Source: a virus. From it: a DNA stretch of 64,000 nt. Under the pieces are notes generated by a model. That model was not told the DNA's origin and made no database searches. It saw only the letters and a program-made list of their open reading frames with translations. The stretch lies in IMG/VR virus record IMGVR_UViG_3300023179_000017, positions 62,001 to 126,000 of that record; one strand, given 5' to 3'. This document shows, one piece after another, positions 1 to 9,100 of the stretch. The position numbers and the translations under genes were made by a program. How positions within the stretch are numbered: position 1 is the first letter of the stretch; every line of letters begins with the position of its first letter.

Positions 1-948
1 AGGCGTGATCCAAACTTCAAAGGCGTTATTCCGATTCCTGTTGGCTTTGGACGGCTTGGCGGCGATGGCAAGGCTATGCTCCTTACCCCAGAGCTTAACT
101 ACTTAACACAGACCATTGTGGGCGGTATGGGGATTCCTCAGGAGTTCCTATTTGGGGGACTTAACTGGACTGGCAGTAGCATCAGCTTACGCACCCTTGA
201 AAACGACTTTATTCAAAACAGATCCCAACTTTTAGATTTCGTAAACTGGATTAAAAATAAAATTCGAGTCTGGCAAAACTTACCTGATTTAGAAGAAATA
301 AGATTTGCTGACTTTAGAATGGCTGATGACGTTCAAAGAAACCAGCAACTCATTGGACTAAATGCTTCTTTCAAAGTCTCAGACCAAACACTTCTGACTG
401 AACTTGGGTTTGATTACGACCAAGAGATTAAAAAGATGGTCGAAGAGGTTTACTTACAAAACTACTTAAATGACATGAGAGCGAAAGCTTCAGCACGAAG
501 CCAAGGCGAGTCTCAGCTCATTCAGTACAACTATCAAAACAAGATTCAGGAGCTAGCTCAAAAGGCTCAAGAAAAAGTTCAGCAGACGATGCCACAGATG
601 GATCAAATGGAACAGCAAGCACCACAAGGATGGCAGCAAGCCATGCCAGAAGCGCTCCCTCAACAGGGAGACCCTTCTACTCAAGGAGTCGAGCAAGATA
701 TCAAAGTAAGAGTGCGAAGATGGGCTAACAAGTTAATGAACTTTGCTCCCACAGAAGCTAGAACCGCCATCAATGAATTAAAATCTAAGATGCCAGATAT
801 CGGAAGCGCTGTAGAACAAGAATACAACGCCCTAACAGCTGCTGAAACCCAAGGCGGTGGAAAAAGCATGGACAACGCTAAAAGCGTAATGCCAAACATG
901 GCACCCTTACCAGAAAAGGGAGCGCCAACAAGAGCTGGAATGGTCTAG
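1..948 (+). CDS. Portal protein, C-terminal part (partial at left edge)
   Basis: The reading frame is open from base 1, so about 315 C-terminal residues are visible and the start lies outside the window. Portal proteins form the dodecameric ring through which DNA enters and leaves the capsid. The segment GGMGIPQEFLFGG followed by NWTGSS and an LRTLENDF helix resembles the stem and crown region of tailed-phage portals. The tail of the protein is rich in Gln, Met and Pro (about residues 165-215 of the visible part), which looks disordered. The gene is followed after one base by the next start, as in a tightly packed late operon. Family assignment rests on recognised motifs, not on an alignment. 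Confidence 0.72.
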   Translation, partial: RRDPNFKGVIPIPVGFGRLGGDGKAMLLTPELNYLTQTIVGGMGIPQEFLFGGLNWTGSSISLRTLENDFIQNRSQLLDFVNWIKNKIRVWQNLPDLEEIRFADFRMADDVQRNQQLIGLNASFKVSDQTLLTELGFDYDQEIKKMVEEVYLQNYLNDMRAKASARSQGESQLIQYNYQNKIQELAQKAQEKVQQTMPQMDQMEQQAPQGWQQAMPEALPQQGDPSTQGVEQDIKVRVRRWANKLMNFAPTEARTAINELKSKMPDIGSAVEQEYNALTAAETQGGGKSMDNAKSVMPNMAPLPEKGAPTRAGMV

Positions 949-949
949 T

Positions 950-1162
950 ATGTATGACATACAGCGACATACCCGCAGGTTTAATACGGAAAATACTTTG
1001 GACATGCAGTCGTATGACACTATCCTAAATAACCCTCTGTGCAGTATCATTAGAGAGGCGAGCGAAAAAATAACCGAAAAAGACTTTCAAGACGGCCAAA
1101 TGGTGAACGTACACGAGATGGTCATACTGGTGGTGACATGGGACGAAAAGATTCTTTTATAG
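950..1162 (+). CDS. Small hypothetical protein, 70 aa
   Basis: I do not recognise this protein. The ATG lies one base after the portal stop codon and the end overlaps the next gene by 25 bases, which fits translational coupling in the same operon. The product is mixed polar, with no clear membrane segment or cysteine motif. It could be a minor head protein, judging only from position. Confidence 0.5.
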   Translation: MYDIQRHTRRFNTENTLDMQSYDTILNNPLCSIIREASEKITEKDFQDGQMVNVHEMVILVVTWDEKILL

Positions 1163-1365
1163 CGGGCTTTGAAAAACGCGCTGCTTTTAAGTGGTATGAA
1201 AACCTAAAAGCACAACAAGCAAAGCCCATCTCTAAATTAAAACGTACGCTTGGGTGGGGTGCCATAGGAGGCGCCGCAGGGTTTTACGGTGTTCATAAGC
1301 TGACGCAAGATCCAGAGGAGAAAATGCTTAGTGACCAACAAAGACAAAATCAGGCAAGACATTAA
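1138..1365 (+). CDS. Small protein with head-targeting-like motif and glycine zipper, 75 aa
   Basis: Residues 7-15 read FIAGFEKRA, the recurrent motif described in the summary, placed close to the N-terminus. It is followed by a basic helix and a glycine-rich hydrophobic segment (GWGAIGGAAGFYG, about residues 40-52) that could insert into or cross a membrane. The gene overlaps both neighbours, so it is part of the portal operon. By analogy with packaged internal proteins of T4, I infer a protein carried in the head. No enzymatic domain is visible. Confidence 0.6.
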   Translation: MGRKDSFIAGFEKRAAFKWYENLKAQQAKPISKLKRTLGWGAIGGAAGFYGVHKLTQDPEEKMLSDQQRQNQARH

Positions 1366-2581
1366 GACGTACGAGAAGTATAAGCGTCTTAAAAACTTGG
1401 GTAATGTCGGCCTTGTGGGCAGCTTGGGCGGACTTCCAATCGCGGGTTATAAACAAAACAAACCTGCAGCAGCAGCTCTTTTGGGAACGAGTTTTCTATC
1501 CGGATTTGTAGCTAAAAGATCCGAAAGAGAAGAGCGGGCTGCGCTAAACAGAATTAAAAGATTCTACGATTTAAGAGACACTAACCCCATGTTTAACTTA
1601 CCGGAGATTTTGCCTCTTCAAGAAAAGCGAGCCGCCACTGGAATTGTTGGGGCAGCTGCTATGGGGCTGGGGCACGCGTTGGGAATTAATGTTACGCCAG
1701 CAGAAGCAGTGGCAGCGGATTTTTTAGCTACTCCGGCCATGTTAGGTTTGGGTCTCTGGGCCACAAAACAAGGTATTAGAGTGTCCGCTAAAAGACATCT
1801 TGGTCAAAAGTTATCACCACACGGAAAAGCATATGCTCTAAGCATTGCTCCGCTTGGGGGTTTGAAGACTTTGTGGAATAAAAAGGTTGTTGATAGATTT
1901 ATAAGATATAAACCTAAGTCCGAAAGGGTTTTAAACGAGATTATTGAAAAACAAAACTTGGGCCAAGAGTTAACCCCACCACAAAAAATACTTTATGGCC
2001 TATACAAAAAACACCTGGCAGGGGAAAAACTTCCAAAAGAGCAACTAAAAAGGATCGTCCCGTCTTTACCTCAAAAGGCTCTTCAAAAAGTAACAGGCGG
2101 CCTTGCGTACCTTGCAGACTACCCGTTTCAGTTTTTCGGCCCATTTGCGGAAAGCCAACATATAGCAAAAAACTATGTGGTGCCGGCGCACAAGTTTCTT
2201 TCTAAGTATTCTCCAAAACACGCAGACTTGATGTTGGATGTGATTGGTGGGGGACAAAAAGGAAAAGACGCCATTACAAAACTTAAAATGGATAAGATAG
2301 ATGTTGATAACTTCATCAAAGACTTGGGAAAAATCAGAAGCGTAGGCAAGGCTGCCGAGAATGCGGACAGGGCGGCAGAAGATATTGTTAAAAAATACTT
2401 CCTTCCAGAAAAACTAAAAGATACAAGCCAGAAGATGTTTGATATCAGAAACAGGTCTATCAGTGCTGCAAAGATGACAGGTCTTGGGGTGGGGGCTGGG
2501 CTTACTGGCAGTTTGCTTGGTAGCAGAAAAAAGAAAAACAAACGCGAAGAAGTAGCTTCTCATCTTGCCCTTATGAAATAG
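1331..2581 (+). CDS. Putative virion or ejection protein with hydrophobic segments, 416 aa
   Basis: The chosen start is a GTG at 1331, preceded by GAGGAG; it overlaps the previous gene by 35 bases. The protein has alternating hydrophobic glycine/alanine segments (about residues 25-60, 98-160 and 380-395) and basic helices, and ends in a Lys/Arg tail. An EKRA site occurs near residue 97, exactly where a hydrophobic domain begins. The combination suggests a membrane-interacting protein carried in the virion, for example one that lines a channel during DNA entry. I do not recognise a family, and no catalytic motif is apparent. Confidence 0.6.
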   Translation: MTNKDKIRQDIKTYEKYKRLKNLGNVGLVGSLGGLPIAGYKQNKPAAAALLGTSFLSGFVAKRSEREERAALNRIKRFYDLRDTNPMFNLPEILPLQEKRAATGIVGAAAMGLGHALGINVTPAEAVAADFLATPAMLGLGLWATKQGIRVSAKRHLGQKLSPHGKAYALSIAPLGGLKTLWNKKVVDRFIRYKPKSERVLNEIIEKQNLGQELTPPQKILYGLYKKHLAGEKLPKEQLKRIVPSLPQKALQKVTGGLAYLADYPFQFFGPFAESQHIAKNYVVPAHKFLSKYSPKHADLMLDVIGGGQKGKDAITKLKMDKIDVDNFIKDLGKIRSVGKAAENADRAAEDIVKKYFLPEKLKDTSQKMFDIRNRSISAAKMTGLGVGAGLTGSLLGSRKKKNKREEVASHLALMK

Positions 2582-2586
2582 CTAAA

Positions 2587-2617
2587 AAAAAGAGAGCCGG
2601 TACAGCACTCTCTTTTT
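2587..2617. terminator. Bidirectional rho-independent terminator
   Basis: A perfect 10-bp stem (AAAAAGAGAG at 2587-2596 with CTCTCTTTTT at 2608-2617) has an 11-base loop. The arms give a T-run in both directions, so it can end the portal operon on the plus strand and the small minus-strand gene at 2623-2973. Confidence 0.8.
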
Positions 2618-2622
2618 GTCCT

Positions 2623-2973
2623 TTATCTGAACCCTGGAAACCTCGAATCTCCAGAGGAATAGGTTGGATTGTTGGTGAAAGAAGAGCTTGGGGAAAACCC
2701 ACCACCAAACGCTTTACTAGCCGTTTGGTTTGGCTCTGCTTCCATGCCTGATAGGATATCTTTATTCTGACGCTTGCGGCCATGAAATAATAATGTCCCT
2801 CCGGCTGCCATCATAATGGCGGCAAACATCTGGTTTACGAAATCTTTCACAACTTGCTTCCAGAATTCGCAAGTTACGAGTTGACCGAATATTTCTCTTA
2901 ATACCCTCCCTGTATTAGCAAGAAATTTGTTTTCCTTCTTTACTGTCACTGCGTCATTAGTGCCGTGTTCCAT
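2623..2973 (-). CDS. Small membrane-associated protein, 116 aa
   Basis: This is an isolated minus-strand gene between two plus-strand operons. The ATG at 2973 is preceded by a strong Shine-Dalgarno sequence (GGAGGGGAG). The central segment QMFAAIMMAAGGTLLF (about residues 47-62) could be one transmembrane helix; the C-terminal 50 residues are low-complexity and rich in Ser, Gly, Phe and Pro. A candidate promoter lies about 115 bases upstream at 3088-3097 and a terminator follows the stop. Function unknown. Confidence 0.6.
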   Translation of the reverse strand: MEHGTNDAVTVKKENKFLANTGRVLREIFGQLVTCEFWKQVVKDFVNQMFAAIMMAAGGTLLFHGRKRQNKDILSGMEAEPNQTASKAFGGGFSPSSSFTNNPTYSSGDSRFPGFR

Positions 2974-3087
2974 TCTCCCCTCCCATGGTTAGTTGTGGTA
3001 GACTTTTAGAGATGATTTTAAGTAGTATTTGTATTGCTATTTCTGGTAGCTCTAGCATAGCGTTCCTTTGTTAGAGTTTCTAAAAAC

Positions 3088-3097
3088 CTTATACCAA
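3088..3097 (-). promoter_or_regulatory. Candidate extended -10 promoter, TTGGTATAAG
   Basis: Read on the minus strand this site is TTGGTATAAG, matching the TGnTATAAT extended -10 pattern. It would drive the minus-strand gene at 2623-2973. It also lies 4 bases before the RNA polymerase start codon on the opposite strand, so it could affect both genes. Confidence 0.35.
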
Positions 3098-3101
3098 CTA
3101 A

Positions 3102-6100
3102 ATGAGATTATTTGATTCAAAGCAGGAGTTCGAAGCGATAAAAAAATCTGCTACAGAAGCAGTGCAAAGTGTATTCCCCATCGAAGGAAAAAATAGAATC
3201 ATAAAACTCGACGGCGTTTCCATCGACGACAACTTAAGAATAGACGATTACAAAAGCCAAGCAGAAATGAAATCAAAACAAGGGACTTGGGGCGTTCCGG
3301 TATATGCAAGCCTGTCCTTGATTGATAAAGCGAGCGGCAGAGTCATCAACAAAAATAATAAGGTTCGGCTCTTTATCCTGCCTAAAGCCACCGACCGATT
3401 CTCCTATATCGTTGGCGGAAACGAATACCAAGTTAATAACCAGCTGCGTTTAAAGTCTGGGGTCTACACCGTTAAAAAACAAAACGGCGAATTAAAGACC
3501 ATGGTGAATCTAGCCCAAGGTAAAAACTTTGACTTGGTGTTCGATGAGAAAAAGGGAACCTTTGCTATTTCTAAAATCGGTGGCGGACAGGCCAACATCC
3601 CTCTTTACCCAATCCTTTCTGATTTAGGCGTCAGTGACCAGGCGATGAGCCAGTCTTGGAGCCCAGAGCTTTTAGCTGCCAATAAAACCTCAGACCCAAG
3701 GGTCATGCAAAGAGCTACCACGGCGTTTGGTTTAAGAGAGGGCTCTCTCAAAGAATACTTTGGAAAGACAAAACTGAACCCCGAAATGACCAAGCTCACC
3801 CTTGGCGGCGAATATGACAAAGTCTCAGGACCCATGCTTTTGTCAGCAGCCAAAAAGCTTTTAGAGGTGCACTTAGGAAAAGAAGAGCCCCAAGACTTAA
3901 ACTCGCTTGAGTATAAAGAGCTCCACTCACTAGAAGATTTCATCAAAGAACGACTTGAAAAAAATAAAACAACGCTATCGTTTAAAATTCAACGCAGCAT
4001 TGATAACCCTAAAAGAACAACCATCTCTCAAATCGTAAATCCAGAAGCCTTTAATTCCACGATTGAAACTTTCTTCACTCAAGATGATAAGTCCTCAACC
4101 CCAGAGCAAACCAATCCGCTTGATATGCTCTCAGGCCAATACAAGGCCACCATCATGGGTTCAGGAGGGGTCACAAGCGAGCACGCTGTCACAGACTCCA
4201 TGCGAGAGATTCATCCGACACATTACGGTTTATTAGACCCGATTCACACGCCGGAAAGTAAAAGAATCGGTGCTAACCTTCATTTGCCCCTCGGCGCTGT
4301 GAAGGGGGGCAAAGAGCTTAAAGCCATCTTCACCGACAAAAAAGGCAAGCCAGCCGTTCTATCGCCAACTGAAATTTATAATTCCAAAATAGCATTCCCA
4401 GGAGAAAAGGGAGAAAGGGTAAAGGTCCTCTACAAAGGAAGCCCGATGGTAGTCGATAGAAAAGAAGTCGACTACTTCAGCCCCGCTCCCCAAGCGCTCT
4501 TTTCTTGGAGCACAAACCTAGTTCCTTACCTTCCCTCCAACCAAGGAAACAGGGCCATGATGGCCGCTAAGATGTTAGAGCAAGCAACTTCATTAAAACA
4601 CCGAGAAGCCCCCCTTGTTCAAGTCCGGTATGGAAATGAAACCTTGGAAAACCGAATTGGAAAAAGCTCGGCTGTTGTGTCACCGCTCGACGGAGTTGTA
4701 ACTAAAATCACGGACGACGAGATAACTCTCAATACCAAAGAAGGCGCTAAGGTAATCGGTCTTTACAACAACTTTGTTTTAAATAGAAAGAGCTACCTAA
4801 AAAACGAAGTAAAAGTAAAAGTAGGAGAGAAAGTAAAAGCGGGCCAGCTTCTTGCTGACAACAACTTTACGAAAGACGGTACCCTTGCGCTTGGGGTCAA
4901 CTTAAGAGCTGCTTACCTTCCCTACAAAGGTCTTAATTTTGAAGACGGGATAGTCATTACAGAAAGTGCTGCTGAGAAGCTCACTAGCACGCACTTACAT
5001 CGAAAAGAAATTTCTACCGATGAAAACACCATTTTAAAGCTAAACGCCTACCGCACCCAGTACCCGAATGTGCTTACTCCTGAGAACTTGCGAAAGCTCG
5101 ATGAAGACGGAGTTATTAAAAAAGGCCAAAGAGTAAAAATGGGCGAGGCAGTTATTGCAGCACTTAGAAAAAGAGACCCCTCTAAGATGCTCCAGGTCAT
5201 AAACAAAAAGCTCTCTGACAGACCAAAAGATGAAAGCATTTATTGGACGTTTGAAGATGAAGGAGAAGTCATCGACGTACAAAAAGGGTCTAAGGGCGTC
5301 ACTGTGTTTATCAGAACAGAAGAAAAAGCAAAGATTGGGGATAAGCTTGCTGGACGGATGGGGAACAAAGGGATTATCACAAAGATCATCCCAGATAGCG
5401 AAGCTCCTCGTAACAGCAAAGACGAACCAGTAGACATTCTTTTAAACCCACATGGGGTTATCTCTCGTATCAATATCGGACAGATATATGAGTCGGCTGC
5501 TGCTAAGGCCGCCAAAAAACAAAACAGGGTTCATGAGGTCGATAACTTTAGTGGGGAAGACTATTTAGAAACCACCAAAGATTTTGTTAGAAAAGCTAAG
5601 GTTGATGACAAAGAAGAGCTTTTTGATCCAGTGAGTGGAAAGAAACTGGGCAGAGTTCACGTTGGTAACCCCTACATTCTAAAACTCTTTAAACTGTCTC
5701 AAGGAAACTTCTCAGCAAGACAGGGGGGCCCTGGCAACCCTTACGATTTAAACTTGCAGCCTCTTAAAGTAGGCGGAGAAGAGAGCTCTAAGGCGCTCGA
5801 CCTTCTGACCATGTACTCCATGCTTTCTCATGGTGCACGTGCCAACTTAAGAGAGATGACCAATTTAAAAGCAAGCCAAAACGACGAGTTCTGGACGGCC
5901 TTGAAATCGGGTCAGCCGCTTCCTCCACCTAAATCACCTTTCGTATATGACAAATTCTTAGCGTACTTAAAAGGTGCTGGAATCGATGTTAAAAAAGACG
6001 GCACTAAACTTACGCTTGCCCCATTAACTGACTCTGAAGTGACGTCGGCTAGCTCTGGGGAAGTCGAGAACCCTAACTTCTTCTATGCTAAAAACATGGC

Positions 6101-9100
6101 CCCTATTAAGGGTGGGTTTTTAGACCCTGTTAAGTTCGGCGGATTTAAAGGAACTAAATGGGGACACATCGAATTAAAAGAAGCCATCGTCAACCCTGTA
6201 TTTGAAAACGCCGTGAAAAAGATAACGGGACTTGGAAGCCAGTTTGAAGAGATCATGGCAGGAAAGCTCTACGTAGATAAGAGCGGAAACCTAAATGCCG
6301 AAGGAAAGGGTGTAACAGGCGGCGCTGCTATTGAAATCCTTTTAAAGAAAATAGATGTGGATGAACAAATCAAAGTGCTCACCCTAAAAGCAAAAACATC
6401 TAAAGGTACGGCGCTTGATGATTTAAATAAAAGAATCCGGTACCTCACAGCCCTTAAAAAGTACGATCTTAAACCAGAAGAAGCCTACTTAAGAAAAAAG
6501 GTTCCGGTAGTGCCCCCTGTCTTTAGACCGATCTACACACTTCCTGACGGTAACACAGCCGCTTCTGATGTGAACTATATTTATCAGAACTTAGCGGTTC
6601 TAAATAAAATGCAAAACCTTCCTGTGATGGACATGCTGCCTGAAGAAGAAAAGTCCGTTATTAGAAAAGATATCTACCAACACGCAAAGGGCTTAAGCGG
6701 AATTACAGACCTTAATATCAAAGGCCGAGAGCGTGCCGGCTTTATCTCAGATATCAAAGGCGGCGGAGCCGAAGGTCAGCCCAAAGAAGGTTTCTTTATT
6801 AGTAAGCTACTTAGTAAACAGCAAGACTTTGCAGGTCGTGGAACCATCATTCCTGAACCAGAACTGGGCGTCGATGAGGTGGCTCTTCCCGAGCAAATGG
6901 CATGGAGGCTATTTGAACCGTTTGTAATTAAAGAGCTGGGCCGACTCGGTAAAACCCCAAACGCAGCTATGCAGGAAATTGAAAAAAGAACCGAGCTTGC
7001 TAAAAAAGCACTAGAGATTGTCATGCAACAAAGAAAGGTGCTACTCAACAGAGCGCCTTCTCTGCACAAGTTTTCTATCATGGCGTTTAAACCTAAAACT
7101 ACTTCTGGTACAGCCATTAAAATCCCACCCCTTGTGGTTAAAGGCTTTAACGCAGATTTCGATGGCGACCAGCAATACGACTTTGTTCCTGTAACGCTTT
7201 CCAAAGAGTGTCAGCTTTGTTTTAATGCCGAGTATCTAGAGGAGAGACGGGTGGCAAGCCGATTTAAAGAAACGATACCCTGTCAAACAGATGGAGATGT
7301 CTTTTTGTTTCATCTAGAAGATTTCCCACATGGGGGGCTCGTTGCTTCCAAAAAAGGGGAAAAAGGCCGAATTGATTTTCACGCAGCACTTCCGGGAACA
7401 AAAGTCCTATCGTATGACGAAAAAACCCAACGAGTAGAATGGAAAGAAATCTCCCACTGGTCAAAGCACTATGACCGAGAAGTTGTTACAGTCAACCTGC
7501 AATCAGGCCTACAGATATTTACAGACGACGACCCAAGAGCGGTTTACGGGATTGAAAAGGGAACGCTCTCTTTTTCGAGGGCCACTCCAAAAGAAGCCAT
7601 TGAAAAGGGAATGCTTGTTCCACGAGCTTCTATACTTGATCTTGAAGGAGACAAAAAAGAAATCGAAGTCCCACAAAGAGACCGCGGAAACCGTGCGCAC
7701 CTACTTAATAAAAGGATCGCACTAGATGGTCTGCTGGGTTACTTCGTAGGAACTGTGGCAGGCGACGGATGGTGCTCAGATGAAAGACAGGTCTACATAG
7801 CCGGAATTACCGAAGAGATACTTAAAAAAACAGACCAAGCAGTGGCAGCCATTCACAAGACCTCGCCCGCTCGATATACAACAGAAAATCAAAGTTCTTA
7901 CGGGAAAAGTAAAAAACACGCCTACTCTAGCGCAGCCTTGTGTGAGCTTATTGAGCCGTGGGTAGGGTCTCAAACCAAGAACAAACACCTTCCCCCCTTC
8001 TTTTTGTCCGCATGTAAAGAGTTTAGAGAGGGTCTTTTTGCTGGGCTTATGGACACAGACGGGAGTATCTCGGTATTCAACGCCAAAGATAAGCCGCAAC
8101 TTATTTCTAGTTTTTCAAGCACCAGCTTAAGGCTTGCTCAAGAAGTACAGCTTTTAGCCGCAAGTCTTGGAATTAAAGGAAGGATCAGCGCCAGCAAAAC
8201 CCCAGCAGAAAAAGACAGCTGGGTCCTTTCTTTTTCTTCTGCCGACATTAAAAAATGGAACGGCAAAGAAATGGTGCACCCAGAAAAATTAAATAAACTT
8301 GCTATAGCCGAAGTATCCGAAAACAGCGCCGTATCAGCAAAGTATGACGTTATTCCTATTTCTACCTCTCTGGCTGAAACAATAAGAAAAAATTTAGGTG
8401 CCCCAAGTGACGCCTCTCCAGAACAAAAATCGCTATATGCTGTATTACATAAGGCAGCAGAGACGGGAACTATCAGCCGACAAACAGCAAAGAAACTACC
8501 TGGATTTGTTTTCGTAGATATCTTAAATCACCCAGACGGAAAGACCTGGCTTGCAATTGTAGAAGATACACGCGTTCAGTGGGAATCTGTTGAGTCTATT
8601 GATGTCACGGGAATAAAAGAAACAGGATATGATTTGACGGTCCCGGGATACGAAACATTCATGAATGTGTCCGGGGTTATCCTATCTAACACCATGACGG
8701 TACACGTTCCAATTACAGAGGATGCAAACCAAGAGGCCGAGAAGCTTCTTCCTTCAAGAAATCTTTATCAGCCAGGCACCGGCAAGCTCATGATTACCCC
8801 AAGCCAAGAAGCGCAGATTGGGCTCTACTATCTTTCTAAAACGCCTCAAGGAAGAGCGAGAATTAATCAGATTGTAGGAAAACAAGCCGTGGGCGGGGTT
8901 CTTAATAAGAAGGCTACACAAGAGCTTCTTTTAAAACTAAGCAAAGAATTAAAGTCAAACGAGTTTGGAAGAGTCCTCACCGACCTAAAATCCGAAGGAG
9001 AAAAGATAGCCTTTGAGCGCGGCTTTACTTTAGGGCTAGACGATTTATCGGTGATGAAAAAAGAAAGAGACAAGGTCGTTACGACCATCAGAGCCCTTTT

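Noticed and set aside
5040-5515. Minus-strand frames inside the RNA polymerase gene
   Set aside because: They mirror a strongly conserved coding frame and have no start signals.
7170-7218. Possible duplication of the extein at the intein start (VPVT resembling VPIT)
   Set aside because: The match covers only a few residues and may be chance; the boundary after NADFDGD fits the host sequence better.
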